A stretch of DNA of 64,000 bases from NCBI RefSeq assembly GCF_020886115.1, contig NZ_AP025185.1, forward strand, positions 1,116,001 to 1,180,000. Reading direction: 5' to 3'. A program made the position numbers and the translations under genes. The notes under the pieces are model-generated. The model saw nothing but the letters and a program-made list of their open reading frames with translations, ran no database searches and was not told the DNA's origin. Shown piece by piece: positions 43,983 through 53,031 of the stretch. Origin of the DNA: Flavobacterium ammonificans (GTDB taxonomy: Bacteria; Bacteroidota; Bacteroidia; Flavobacteriales; Flavobacteriaceae). Numbering within the stretch: position 1 is the first letter of the stretch; every line of letters starts with the position of its first letter.

Positions 43983-44234
43983 AAGATAAATCGATTGTTT
44001 CTTATACAAGGTATTAATTTATTCAACTTAAATAACATTAAAAAGTTAGTTTTTCAATTTGAAATCAAAATTACTTCTTACTATTTGAGATAAATAGTTA
44101 AAACAATCTTTTTTTGACTTTATTGTGCTAAAATATTTTTTAGTCTTAGTTTATATTTTTTAGTTGGATTTATGGGCAAAAATGCAATTGAAAGTTAAAT
44201 ATTAATAATAAAAATTATAAATTTGCGTTTTATT

Positions 44235-44265
44235 TTTGTCAGTAAGTACTTAAAACCTATTTTTG
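44235..44265 (+). promoter_or_regulatory. gldJ promoter
   Basis: TTTG (44235-44238), 19 bases, TATTTTTG (44258-44265): full consensus with the same spacing as the three rRNA promoters. Start near 44272, leader about 70 bases. Another exact box, TAAATTTG at 44218-44225, lies just upstream. The rest of the 387-bp porV-gldJ gap is plain AT-rich DNA. Confidence 0.75.
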
Positions 44266-44341
44266 AACTTTAATCAATATTAAAAACGTTGCAATTATTT
44301 GTTTTGAGAGATCAAAGACAAAGTTATTTTATAAAATAAAT

Positions 44342-46030
44342 ATGAAAGTGAACAAAAGCAATTTTTTACAACTAGTACTTTCTTTGATGATTATCATTAG
44401 CGTTTCTAGTTGTAGTAAAAAATCTTCAAGCTCAAGAAAAGGTTCTTCACAGGCCACGGGTTGGAACGTAAATAACAAGAAAGGTGGTTTTAAGCAGGCT
44501 GGCGAACAAGAAGCTGGACCAGGCTTAGTTTTTGTTGAGGGAGGTACCTTTACCATGGGAAAAGTTCAGGATGACGTCATGCATGATTGGAATAATTCTC
44601 CTAATCAACAACACGTCCAATCTTTTTATATGGATGAAACAGAGGTTACTAACTTTATGTATTTAGAGTATTTACAATGGTTAAAAAATGTTTTTCCGCC
44701 AACAGAAGAAAATTATAGAGCAATATATGAGGGCGCTTTACCAGATACATTGGTATGGAGAAATAGATTAGGCTATAGTGAAAACATGACTAATAATTAT
44801 TTGAGACATCCTGCCTATTCAAATTACCCTGTAGTTGGAGTTAATTGGATTCAAGCGAACGAATTTAGTAAATGGAGAACTGATCGAGTTAATGAGGCAT
44901 TATTAGAGCGAAATGGATATTTAAAAAAAGATGCTAAGACCTTAGATGTTACAGCTGAAAACTCATTTAACACAGAAACATATCTTAATGCCCCAACTGA
45001 AACTTATGGAGGAGATGATAAAATCGTTCTTAAAGGTAGAAAAGGTTCAGCAGCGAAAGGTTCTAAAACTACAAAAGATGGAAAAGTAATTGAGCCAAAA
45101 AACATTTATGTTCAACGTTCATCAGGTTTGCTTTTGCCAGAATATAGACTGCCAACTGAATCGGAGTGGGAGTATGCCGCTGCCGCTGATGTTGGTCAAA
45201 GAGAATACAATATTTATAAAGGACAAAAAAAATACCCATGGTCGGGTCAGTATACGCGTTCAAATAAACGTACAACTAGAGGAGATCAATTAGCCAACTT
45301 TAAACAAGGTAATGGTGATTACGGAGGTTTGGCAGGTTGGTCTGACGACGGTGCGGATATTACTAATGAAGTTAAAAAATACCCTGCAAATGATTTTGGA
45401 TTGTATGATATGGCTGGAAATGTAGCAGAATGGGTTGCTGATGTATACAGACCGATAGTTGATAATGAATTTAATGATTTTAATTACTTTAGAGGAAATC
45501 AATATACCAAAAACAAAATAGGTAAAGATGGGAAGGCTGAAATTGTTACTAAAGCAACAATGAAATATGATACTTTAAGTAATGGTAAATTAATTGCAAG
45601 ATCTTTTCCTGGTCAACTAGTTCAAGTTCCTGTAGATGAAAATGAAACTTATCTTAGACAAAATTTTGATAGAAGTAATAATTTAAATTACAGAGATGGT
45701 GATCAACAGTCTTCTAAAGATTTTAAATTTGGATCATCGGAATCAAATAAAGATATTAAAAACATGTACAATTCTCCTAAACACAATGTTACCATTGATA
45801 GTTTAGGCAAAATGGTAAGAAAATTTGATAAGTCAAATAAAAGAACCACATTAGTAAATGACAATGTCAGAGTCTATAAGGGAGGGTCTTGGAAAGATAG
45901 AGCCTATTGGTTAGACCCAGCACAGAGGCGTTATTTCCCTCAGGATATGGCTACAGATTATATTGGATTTAGATGTGCTATGTCAAGAGTTGGTTCTAAA
46001 TCACAAAATAAAAAAAGACCTAGAAATTAG
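44342..46030 (+). CDS. gldJ: Gliding motility lipoprotein GldJ
   Basis: The product (562 residues) has a lipoprotein signal SLMIIISVSSCSKKSSSS with the lipid-bearing Cys at residue 24. The body is a formylglycine-generating-enzyme-like (sulfatase-modifying factor) domain: GLVFVEGGTFTMGKVQDD, MDETEVTNFMYLEYLQWL, PVVGVNWIQANEFSKWRT, YRLPTESEWEYAAAAD, NDFGLYDMAGNVAEWVADV and GGSWKDRAYWLDPAQRRYF. In F. johnsoniae GldJ forms helical bands in the envelope, is required for gliding and stabilises GldK. The fold is used as structure, not as an enzyme. murF follows, a conserved order. Confidence 0.95.
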   Translation: MKVNKSNFLQLVLSLMIIISVSSCSKKSSSSRKGSSQATGWNVNNKKGGFKQAGEQEAGPGLVFVEGGTFTMGKVQDDVMHDWNNSPNQQHVQSFYMDETEVTNFMYLEYLQWLKNVFPPTEENYRAIYEGALPDTLVWRNRLGYSENMTNNYLRHPAYSNYPVVGVNWIQANEFSKWRTDRVNEALLERNGYLKKDAKTLDVTAENSFNTETYLNAPTETYGGDDKIVLKGRKGSAAKGSKTTKDGKVIEPKNIYVQRSSGLLLPEYRLPTESEWEYAAAADVGQREYNIYKGQKKYPWSGQYTRSNKRTTRGDQLANFKQGNGDYGGLAGWSDDGADITNEVKKYPANDFGLYDMAGNVAEWVADVYRPIVDNEFNDFNYFRGNQYTKNKIGKDGKAEIVTKATMKYDTLSNGKLIARSFPGQLVQVPVDENETYLRQNFDRSNNLNYRDGDQQSSKDFKFGSSESNKDIKNMYNSPKHNVTIDSLGKMVRKFDKSNKRTTLVNDNVRVYKGGSWKDRAYWLDPAQRRYFPQDMATDYIGFRCAMSRVGSKSQNKKRPRN

Positions 46031-46046
46031 TTTTTATTTCATTCTA

Positions 46047-46076
46047 ACAAAAAGCCCTTTTTAGGGCTTTTTGTTT
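46047..46076 (+). terminator. Terminator between gldJ and murF
   Basis: ACAAAAAGCCCT (46047-46058) pairs with AGGGCTTTTTGT (46063-46074). A T stretch lies inside the right arm. As murF starts only 18 bases later, it may be a partial terminator within a gldJ-murF unit. Confidence 0.75.
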
Positions 46077-46093
46077 GTAAAATTTTCCCTATT

Positions 46094-47377
46094 ATGGATA
46101 TTGCAAAAATTCATGAGTTATTTTTAAAATGTACATCAGTTTCAATTGATACTCGAAAAATTCAGCCGAATTCTTTCTTTGTGGCAATTAAAGGAGATAA
46201 TTTTGACGCAAATACTTTTGCCAAAGAAGCGCTAGAAAAAGGAGCGTCTTATGTCGTAATTGATAACCCTGATTATTGTATTGATCAAAGAACTATTTTG
46301 GTTAACGACAGCCTAAAAACACTTCAGGAATTAGCACAGTATCATAGGAATTTTTTAAAACTTCCAATAATTGCTTTGACTGGTAGTAATGGTAAAACAA
46401 CTACAAAAGAGTTAATTTATGTCGTTCTTTCTTCAAAATATAGGACTAAAGCAACTGTTGGTAATTTAAATAACCACATTGGGGTTCCACTAACTTTACT
46501 CTCATTCAGTACAGATACTGAAATTGGAATTGTAGAAATGGGGGCTAATCATAAGAAGGAAATTGAATTTCTTTGTGAATTAGCTCAGCCTGATTATGGC
46601 TATATCACAAATTTTGGCAAAGCTCATCTAGAAGGTTTTGGCGGTGTTGAAGGTGTTATTGAAGGCAAAAGTGAAATGTATCACTTTTTATCAGATAAAA
46701 ATAAGTTAGCGTTTGTGAATTTAGAAGATCCGATTCAAGTTGAGAAAACAAATTCTTTACAGCATTATAGTTTTGGAATCAATAAATCGGAAGCTAATGT
46801 TTCTATTTCAGAAGTTACTGCGAATCCATTTGTAACTGTTGGATTTGAAAATTTAAAAATCGTATCGCATTTAATAGGATTGTATAATGCCAATAATATT
46901 AATGCAGCAATAGCTATTGGAAGTTATTTTAAAATCGATAAAGAAGCAATTAAAATAGCATTAGAAGGATATATTCCTGAAAATAATCGATCACAATTAG
47001 TTACTAAAGAGACGAATCAAATCATATTAGATGCTTACAATGCCAATCCAAGTAGTATGGCAGTCGCAATAGATAATTTTAAACAATTGGATAAGTCAAA
47101 CAAAATCGCAATTTTAGGAGATATGTTTGAATTAGGTGTCGAAAGCCTTCAGGAACACAAACAACTTGTAAATTCTTTATCAAATCAAAAAGATATTATT
47201 TGTCATTTTGTTGGACCTGATTTTTTTGCTAATTCTATAACTGGAGAAAATTTATTTTTTCATAAAGATTTTACAGATTTAGTGTCTTACATGCAAATTC
47301 ATCCAATAGACAAATCCACAATTTTAATTAAAGGTTCACGAGGTATGGCATTAGAACGTACTTTAGATTATTTATAA
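46094..47377 (+). CDS. murF: UDP-N-acetylmuramoyl-tripeptide--D-alanyl-D-alanine ligase
   Basis: The 427-residue Mur ligase adds the D-Ala-D-Ala dipeptide to the UDP-MurNAc-tripeptide, the last cytoplasmic step of precursor synthesis. The ATP loop is ALTGSNGKTTTKEL (about residues 95-108); IGIVEMGANHKKEIEFL and TNFGKAHLEGFGG are the substrate and metal motifs; ILDAYNANPSSMAVAIDNF is specific for MurF. The C-terminal ILIKGSRGMALERTLD closes the enzyme. Confidence 0.95.
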   Translation: MDIAKIHELFLKCTSVSIDTRKIQPNSFFVAIKGDNFDANTFAKEALEKGASYVVIDNPDYCIDQRTILVNDSLKTLQELAQYHRNFLKLPIIALTGSNGKTTTKELIYVVLSSKYRTKATVGNLNNHIGVPLTLLSFSTDTEIGIVEMGANHKKEIEFLCELAQPDYGYITNFGKAHLEGFGGVEGVIEGKSEMYHFLSDKNKLAFVNLEDPIQVEKTNSLQHYSFGINKSEANVSISEVTANPFVTVGFENLKIVSHLIGLYNANNINAAIAIGSYFKIDKEAIKIALEGYIPENNRSQLVTKETNQIILDAYNANPSSMAVAIDNFKQLDKSNKIAILGDMFELGVESLQEHKQLVNSLSNQKDIICHFVGPDFFANSITGENLFFHKDFTDLVSYMQIHPIDKSTILIKGSRGMALERTLDYL

Positions 47378-47409
47378 TATTTTTTACTGTTCAATTCAAC
47401 AATTCATTT

Positions 47410-48174
47410 ATGAAATTTAGCATTTTAGTCACTCTTGCTTGTTTAGTTTCATTAAGTTTATTTGCACAGACTAATCAGTTGAAGGATTTGATTTGGGCTG
47501 ATGAGTTTAATGTGAATGGAGCTCCAGATGCAACAAAATGGGCGTATGACATTGGGACAGGTGATTGGGGATGGGGTAACAATGAATCACAGTATTATAC
47601 CAATAGAGCCGAAAATGTAAAAGTTGAAGGCGGAGTTTTAAAAATCACCTCAAGAAAGGATACTTTCAGCGGAAGTAATTATACTTCAGCAAGAATTAAA
47701 ACTCAAGGCAAATTTTCGTTCAAATACGGAAGAGTCGAAATTAAAGCAAAACTTCCATCAGGAGGTGGAACTTGGCCGGCTTTATGGATGTTAGGTAATA
47801 ATATCACTACAGGGGGATGGCCAGCTTGTGGAGAAATTGATATAATGGAACATGTAGGTAATGTGCCTAATAAAATTCATGGAACCCTTCATTATCCAAA
47901 TTTTTCTGGTGGTAACGCTGTTTCTAGAACTATTAATATTACTAACGCTTCCTCTGAATTTCATATTTACACTTTAGATTGGAGAGCGGATACTATCAAA
48001 TTCTACGTAGATGGTACTTTATTCCATACATTTAATAATAGTGCTTCTTTACCATTTAATCAGAATTTTTTCTTGATTGTTAATAGTGCAATGGGAGGAA
48101 ATTTTGGGGGAAAAATCGACCCTAATTTTGTATCGTCTACTTTTGAGATTGATTATATAAGAGTTTACAACTAA
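47410..48174 (+). CDS. GH16 beta-glucanase (laminarinase-like)
   Basis: The exported protein (254 residues; signal FSILVTLACLVSLSLFAQ) consists of a single GH16 jelly-roll. The catalytic motif is GEIDIMEHVG with nucleophile E142 and acid/base E147; the extra residue between (the Met) is typical of beta-1,3-glucanases of this family. WADEFNVNGAPDATKWAYDIG and IHGTLHYPN also fit. There is no carbohydrate-binding module or T9SS C-terminal domain. It begins a run with GH30 and GH3 genes that would degrade beta-glucan. Confidence 0.92.
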   Translation: MKFSILVTLACLVSLSLFAQTNQLKDLIWADEFNVNGAPDATKWAYDIGTGDWGWGNNESQYYTNRAENVKVEGGVLKITSRKDTFSGSNYTSARIKTQGKFSFKYGRVEIKAKLPSGGGTWPALWMLGNNITTGGWPACGEIDIMEHVGNVPNKIHGTLHYPNFSGGNAVSRTINITNASSEFHIYTLDWRADTIKFYVDGTLFHTFNNSASLPFNQNFFLIVNSAMGGNFGGKIDPNFVSSTFEIDYIRVYN

Positions 48175-48307
48175 TTTATTTATTTTTCGTATTGTAAAAC
48201 TACTTGCGATTACGTAATTAAACAGGTTAGAGTAGTCATTAGGTTTTTTTGCTATATAATAACTTAATAGGATTGCGTAAATTAATTCATTGATTAAAAT
48301 AATAAAT

Positions 48308-49747
48308 ATGGTTCTATTTTCAATATTCAGTTGGATTGTAATGTTCTTTAATGGGTCACTATATACTGATGCTTTTTCGTTTTCAAATAGCTCATTTCAA
48401 TATCCTGTGTTTGAAAATAAAGTAGATTGTTGGGTTACAAATGCAAATAGAAGTATTTATTTACAAAAGCAAAATGGTTTTTTGACATTTCAAAGTGGTA
48501 AATTAGAAAGTGTTAATATACAAGTTGACGATTCTCATACTTACCAGACTATAGACGGATTTGGTTACACATTAACAGGAGGGAGTGCACAAAGTATCAA
48601 CAAATTAAATTCTCAAAAGCGAAAAGAATTATTGCAAGAATTATTCGGTTATAATGAGAATTCCATCAAGATAAGTTATTTGCGAATTAGTATTGGTGCA
48701 TCTGATTTGAATGCTACGCCTTTTACTTATAATGACTTACCTGCTGGACAAACGGACGTTAGTTTATCTCAATTTAGTTTATCGCCCGATAATGATGATC
48801 TAATTCCAATGCTAAAAGAAATTATAGCAATTAATCCTCATATTAAGATTTTAGCCACCCCATGGTCCCCACCAACTTGGATGAAAAATAATAATAGTTT
48901 CATTGGCGGAAGTCTAAAGCCTGAGTATTACGGGGTATATGCAGCTTATTTTGTCAAGTATATTCAAAAAATGAAAGATGAGGGTATTTCTATTTCGGCA
49001 ATTACTCCACAAAATGAACCTTTACATCCCGGAAACAATCCAAGTATGTTTATGTCAGCAGAACAACAAGCTAGTTTTATTAAAAACCATTTAGGGCCTG
49101 CTTTTGCCAATGCCAATATAACAACAAAAATAATTATATACGATCACAATTGTGACAGACCTGATTATCCTATGTCAATTTTAAATGATCCTATTGCCAA
49201 TGCTTTTATTGACGGTTCAGCTTTTCATTTATATGCTGGTGATATAAGTGCTTTAACGACTGTTTATGATGCTTATCCTAATAAAAATTTATATTTCACT
49301 GAGCAATACACAGGAACTTCAGGAACTTTTGTAGGTGATTTAAAATGGCATATGAAAAATGTAATTATTGGCTCTATACGTAATTGGAGTAAAGTGGCTT
49401 TGGAATGGAATTTAGCTAATGATGCTAATTTTGGTCCACATACGCATGGAGGATGTACAACCTGTAAAGGAGCAATTACAATTAATAGTTCTGATAGTTA
49501 TGAGCGTAATGTGAGTTATTATATTATAGCACATGTTTCAAAATTTGTTCCTCCGGGTTCCGTTCGTATTGCATCTACTCAAAAAGGCAATATAAATTCG
49601 ATTGCATTTAAAACACCAGAAGGGAAAAAAGTGCTAATTTTGGAAAATGATGGAGATGCCAATGAAAAATGCACAATTGAATACAATCAAAAATTATTTT
49701 CAACTTCGCTTGATGGAGGGTCTGTAGCTACTTTTATTTGGAATTAA
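48308..49747 (+). CDS. GH30 glycoside hydrolase
   Basis: The 479-residue protein (start ATG 48308; a TTG at 48290 in frame is possible) has a hydrophobic export signal MVLFSIFSWIVMFF. The domain matches GH30 glucosylceramidase-like enzymes: QTIDGFGYTLTGGSAQSI, LRISIGASDL, ILATPWSPPTWMKNNNSFIG, acid/base E237 in ITPQNEPLHPG and nucleophile E332 in YFTEQYTG. Linkage could be beta-1,6-glucan or beta-glucosides. Between the GH16 stop and this start are two similar words, GATTACGTAATTAA and GATTGCGTAAATTAA, of unknown meaning. Confidence 0.9.
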   Translation: MVLFSIFSWIVMFFNGSLYTDAFSFSNSSFQYPVFENKVDCWVTNANRSIYLQKQNGFLTFQSGKLESVNIQVDDSHTYQTIDGFGYTLTGGSAQSINKLNSQKRKELLQELFGYNENSIKISYLRISIGASDLNATPFTYNDLPAGQTDVSLSQFSLSPDNDDLIPMLKEIIAINPHIKILATPWSPPTWMKNNNSFIGGSLKPEYYGVYAAYFVKYIQKMKDEGISISAITPQNEPLHPGNNPSMFMSAEQQASFIKNHLGPAFANANITTKIIIYDHNCDRPDYPMSILNDPIANAFIDGSAFHLYAGDISALTTVYDAYPNKNLYFTEQYTGTSGTFVGDLKWHMKNVIIGSIRNWSKVALEWNLANDANFGPHTHGGCTTCKGAITINSSDSYERNVSYYIIAHVSKFVPPGSVRIASTQKGNINSIAFKTPEGKKVLILENDGDANEKCTIEYNQKLFSTSLDGGSVATFIWN

Positions 49748-49827
49748 TTACGCTATCGTCTAAATCAAATACCAAACAATCTTAATGCAAAAAACACTAA
49801 CAAAACCATAAATTTAATTCAACACAA

Positions 49828-52053
49828 ATGAAAAATACGACTATTCTTGGATTATTATTAGTATCCTTTCTAGGCTTTTCACAACAGAAAACAATTGACC
49901 AAAGAGTAGAGGCTTTGCTTAAGCAAATGACTTTGGAAGAAAAAATAGGTCAGTTGAACCAATATACAGGCAACAATCAGGCTACGGGCCCAATTACTAT
50001 TAATCCTAATAAAGAAGCCGAAATCAAAAGCGGTTTGATTGGATCGATGCTAAATGTGATTGGAACAAAATATACCCGTCAATATCAAGAATTAGCCATG
50101 CAATCGCGATTGAAAATTCCATTGTTGTTTGGTCAAGACGTAATTCATGGGTATAAAACTACGTTTCCAATTCCTTTAGCCGAAGCGGCAAGTTGGGATC
50201 TAGAAGCTATTGAGTTAGGTGCGCGAATTGCAGCTGTTGAAGCTTCGGCTAGTGGTATTCACTGGACTTTTGCACCTATGGTTGATATTTCTCGTGATCC
50301 AAGATGGGGACGTGTTATGGAAGGTGCTGGTGAGGATACCTATTTAGGATCTAAAATTGCTTTTGCTAGAGTAAAAGGATTTCAAGGAAACTTAGGCGAT
50401 GTGAATTCGGTGATGGCTTGTGTGAAACATTTTGTTGGTTATGGTGCTGCTGTTGGAGGAAGAGATTATAATTCAGTAGATATGAGTGATAGAATGTTGT
50501 GGGAAACGTATTTACCTCCATTCAAAGCCGCTTTGGATGCGGGTGCTGCAACGTTTATGAATTCATTTAACGATTTGAATGGTGTGCCAGCTACGGGGAA
50601 TAAATTTTTGCAAAGAGACATCTTAAAAGGCAAATGGAATTTTCAAGGATTTGTGGTTTCCGACTGGGGTTCAATTGGCGAAATGGTCAATCACGGGAAT
50701 GTAAAAGACAATAAAGAAGCCGCACAGTTAGCTATTACAGCTGGAAGTGATATGGATATGGAAAGTAATGCGTATCGTTATAATTTGGCGCAATTAGTAC
50801 AAGAAGGGAAAGTTGATGTAGCTTTGATTGATGATGCAGTAAAGCGTATTCTTCGTAAAAAATTTGAGTTGGGGTTATTTGAAGATCCTTATAAATATTC
50901 CAATCCAAAGCGTGAGGCTAAAGAATTAAATAATCCGTTGCACCGAAAAATTGCACGTGATATGGCAGCAAAAAGTATTGTTTTGTTGAAAAATGAAAAA
51001 CAGCTTTTGCCTTTGTCTAAAGACGTAAAAAAGATTGCTTTTATTGGGCCATTAGTAAAGGAGCATAAAGAAAATATAGGATTTTGGGCAGTGGAATTAC
51101 CTGAATTAGATTACACTAAAGAAGTGGTTTCGCAATGGCAAGGTTTACAAAATAAAGTAGGGAAGAACACACAGCTATTGTATGCTAAAGGATGTGAAAT
51201 CGAAGGAAACAATAGAGATGGATTTGCTGAAGCAATTGCTGTGGCAAATCAAGCAGATGTGGTGATTGTAAGTATTGGAGAAAGAGGCAATATGAGTGGT
51301 GAAGCCAAAAGCCGAAGCAATATTCATATTCCTGGAGTTCAGGAAGAATTAGTACAAGCACTTCAAGCTACGGGTAAACCAGTTGTTGTTTTAATCAATG
51401 CTGGTCGACCACTTGTGTTTAATCAAACTGCAGATACTGCTCAAACTATCTTGTACACATGGTGGTTAGGAACTGAGGCAGGTAATGCTATAGCGGATGT
51501 GCTGTTCGGAGATTATAATCCGTCGGGTAAATTGCCAATGACTTTTCCAAGAGAGGAAGGACAGTTGCCAATTTATTACAATCACTTCAACACTGGAAGA
51601 CCTGCTCCAAATGAGACAGCTTTCAATTATGTTTCAGCTTATACCGACCTGAAGAATAGTCCAAAGTTTGCTTTTGGACACGGTTTAAGTTATACTACTT
51701 TTAATTACTCTGATTTGAAATTGTCAAAAAATAAAATTATGGATACTGAAACTATAGAAGTTAGTTTTCAGTTAACCAATGGAGGGAAATTTGCAGGAAA
51801 TGAGGTGGTGCAATTGTATTTAAGAGACAAAGTAGGGTCGGTAGTTCGACCAATTATTGAGTTGAAAGATTTTCAAAAAGTCTATTTGAATGCAGGGGAA
51901 ACCAAAACCATTCAGTTTACAATTGACAAAGAAAAATTAGCATTCTACAATGAAAAATTAGAGTGGAATACAGAAGCTGGTGATTTTGATTTGATGATCG
52001 GAACCTCTTCATCTGGTATTCGTTTGAAAGCGGGTTTTGAATTAGTAAAATGA
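49828..52053 (+). CDS. bglX: GH3 beta-glucosidase (BglX type)
   Basis: The 741-residue exported enzyme (signal TTILGLLLVSFLGFSQQ) hydrolyses terminal beta-linked glucose. The GH3 N-domain carries nucleophile D279 in GFVVSDWGSIGEM; FAPMVDISRDPRWGRVMEGAGED and VMACVKHFVGYGAAVGGRDYN are strong signatures. The second alpha/beta domain (IAFIGPLVKEHKENIG) and a C-terminal fibronectin type III-like domain (VVQLYLRDKVGSVVRPIIELKD) complete the BglX layout. Periplasmic location expected. Last of the three linked hydrolases before a terminator. Confidence 0.94.
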   Translation: MKNTTILGLLLVSFLGFSQQKTIDQRVEALLKQMTLEEKIGQLNQYTGNNQATGPITINPNKEAEIKSGLIGSMLNVIGTKYTRQYQELAMQSRLKIPLLFGQDVIHGYKTTFPIPLAEAASWDLEAIELGARIAAVEASASGIHWTFAPMVDISRDPRWGRVMEGAGEDTYLGSKIAFARVKGFQGNLGDVNSVMACVKHFVGYGAAVGGRDYNSVDMSDRMLWETYLPPFKAALDAGAATFMNSFNDLNGVPATGNKFLQRDILKGKWNFQGFVVSDWGSIGEMVNHGNVKDNKEAAQLAITAGSDMDMESNAYRYNLAQLVQEGKVDVALIDDAVKRILRKKFELGLFEDPYKYSNPKREAKELNNPLHRKIARDMAAKSIVLLKNEKQLLPLSKDVKKIAFIGPLVKEHKENIGFWAVELPELDYTKEVVSQWQGLQNKVGKNTQLLYAKGCEIEGNNRDGFAEAIAVANQADVVIVSIGERGNMSGEAKSRSNIHIPGVQEELVQALQATGKPVVVLINAGRPLVFNQTADTAQTILYTWWLGTEAGNAIADVLFGDYNPSGKLPMTFPREEGQLPIYYNHFNTGRPAPNETAFNYVSAYTDLKNSPKFAFGHGLSYTTFNYSDLKLSKNKIMDTETIEVSFQLTNGGKFAGNEVVQLYLRDKVGSVVRPIIELKDFQKVYLNAGETKTIQFTIDKEKLAFYNEKLEWNTEAGDFDLMIGTSSSGIRLKAGFELVK

Positions 52054-52095
52054 TTTAAATAGTCTACTTTTAAAGAGAGTACTATTGTATAGTGT

Positions 52096-52136
52096 ACAAA
52101 GGGATGTTAATTTTTTAAACATCCCTTTGTATTTTT
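52096..52136 (+). terminator. Terminator after the GH3 gene
   Basis: ACAAAGGGATGTT (52096-52108) pairs with AACATCCCTTTGT (52118-52130), then ATTTTTAT. Confidence 0.88.
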
Positions 52137-52152
52137 ATGATTATTTATAAAT

Positions 52153-52194
52153 TTTGTCCGTTTGGGTTTATATAGTATATTCGTTGCACCCAAA
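52153..52194 (+). promoter_or_regulatory. Promoter of the Nudix regulator gene with a 7-bp inverted repeat
   Basis: TTTG (52153-52156), 19 bases, TATATTCG (52176-52183), a near-consensus -7. Across it lie TTTGGGT (52161-52167) and ACCCAAA (52188-52194), perfect inverse copies placed so that a bound regulator would block the promoter. Confidence 0.55.
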
Positions 52195-52224
52195 AAAACA
52201 GACAACAAAACTAAAATTAATTCC

Positions 52225-52980
52225 ATGTTAAAAGAGGTTATAGCTAACAAAGAAAATTACCAACCTGGTTTATCTACGGATTGTGTTATTTTTGGTTTTC
52301 ATGATAACCAATTGAAAGTCTTGTTGATCAAAACAAAATACTCCGAGGATTGGGCTTTACCTGGAGGGTTTGTTCGCGTCGATGAAAGTATTGACGAAGG
52401 AGCGGTAAATGTCTTGCAAAGAAGAACCGGTTTAAAAGGAATTTTTCTACGCCAGTTTGCGACTTTTGGCAAAGTGAATCGAAATCCGATAGCGTTTAGT
52501 CAAAAAGTAGTCAATTTTTTTGGTATTCCCAAAGAAGAAGCGCTATGGTATCAAAGACGTTTTGTAACTATAGGGTATTATGCGTTAGTCGATTTTTTAC
52601 AAGCCGTTCCGCAACCGGAAGGAAATAGTGAAGTAGTGGAGTGGATTGATATTAATTGCATTCCTTCTTTGATTTTAGATCACAAAGAAATTTTTGACAA
52701 AGCGCTCGAAACTCTTCGAATGGAATTAAATCTAGTTCCTGTGGGCTATAATTTATTACCTGAAAAATTTACGATTCCTCAATTGCAAAAATTATACGAA
52801 ACTATTTTAGGGAGAAAACTAGACCGTCGAAATTTTCTAAGAAAAATAACTTCGATAGGTATTTTAAACAAGTTAGACGAAAAGAAAAGTAATGTGGCAC
52901 ACAAAGCACCTAACTTATATTCATTTGACAAAGAACGATACAAAACGGTTTTAAATAATGGTTTGCACCAAGGTTGGTAA
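52225..52980 (+). CDS. Nudix-type transcriptional regulator (NrtR/AraR-like)
   Basis: The product (251 residues from ATG 52225) joins an N-terminal Nudix-like domain (VIFGFHDNQLKVLLIKTKYSEDW, ALPGGFVRVDESIDEGAVNVLQRRTG) to a C-terminal winged helix (FTIPQLQKLYETILGRKLDRRNFLRKI). The catalytic Nudix box GX5EX7REUXEEXGU is altered (Arg-Arg in place of REU..EE), so it binds rather than cleaves a ligand. In Bacteroidota such proteins act as sugar-responsive repressors, e.g. the arabinose regulator of Bacteroides. Position between GH16-GH30-GH3 and the GH13 phosphorylase suggests it controls them. The frame reaches back to TTG 52162, inside the promoter, so ATG 52225 is preferred. Confidence 0.87.
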   Translation: MLKEVIANKENYQPGLSTDCVIFGFHDNQLKVLLIKTKYSEDWALPGGFVRVDESIDEGAVNVLQRRTGLKGIFLRQFATFGKVNRNPIAFSQKVVNFFGIPKEEALWYQRRFVTIGYYALVDFLQAVPQPEGNSEVVEWIDINCIPSLILDHKEIFDKALETLRMELNLVPVGYNLLPEKFTIPQLQKLYETILGRKLDRRNFLRKITSIGILNKLDEKKSNVAHKAPNLYSFDKERYKTVLNNGLHQGW

Positions 52981-52996
52981 AATTAATTGTTTAATA

Positions 52997-53030
52997 AAAA
53001 AGGCTTGTCTTATTAGACAAGCCTTTTTTA
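52997..53030. terminator. Bidirectional terminator between the regulator and GH13 genes
   Basis: AAAAAGGCTTGTCT and AGACAAGCCTTTTT (52997-53028) form a perfect 14-bp stem with A's before and T's after; serves both convergent genes. Confidence 0.93.
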
Positions 53031-53031
53031 T

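Noticed and set aside
43955..44038. 28-residue N-terminal extension of PorV
   Set aside because: It would place the promoter box inside the gene, and the signal peptide begins naturally at ATG 43954 (or 43963).
52162..52224. TTG start of the Nudix regulator
   Set aside because: It overlaps the -33/-7 promoter elements; ATG 52225 starts the conserved domain.
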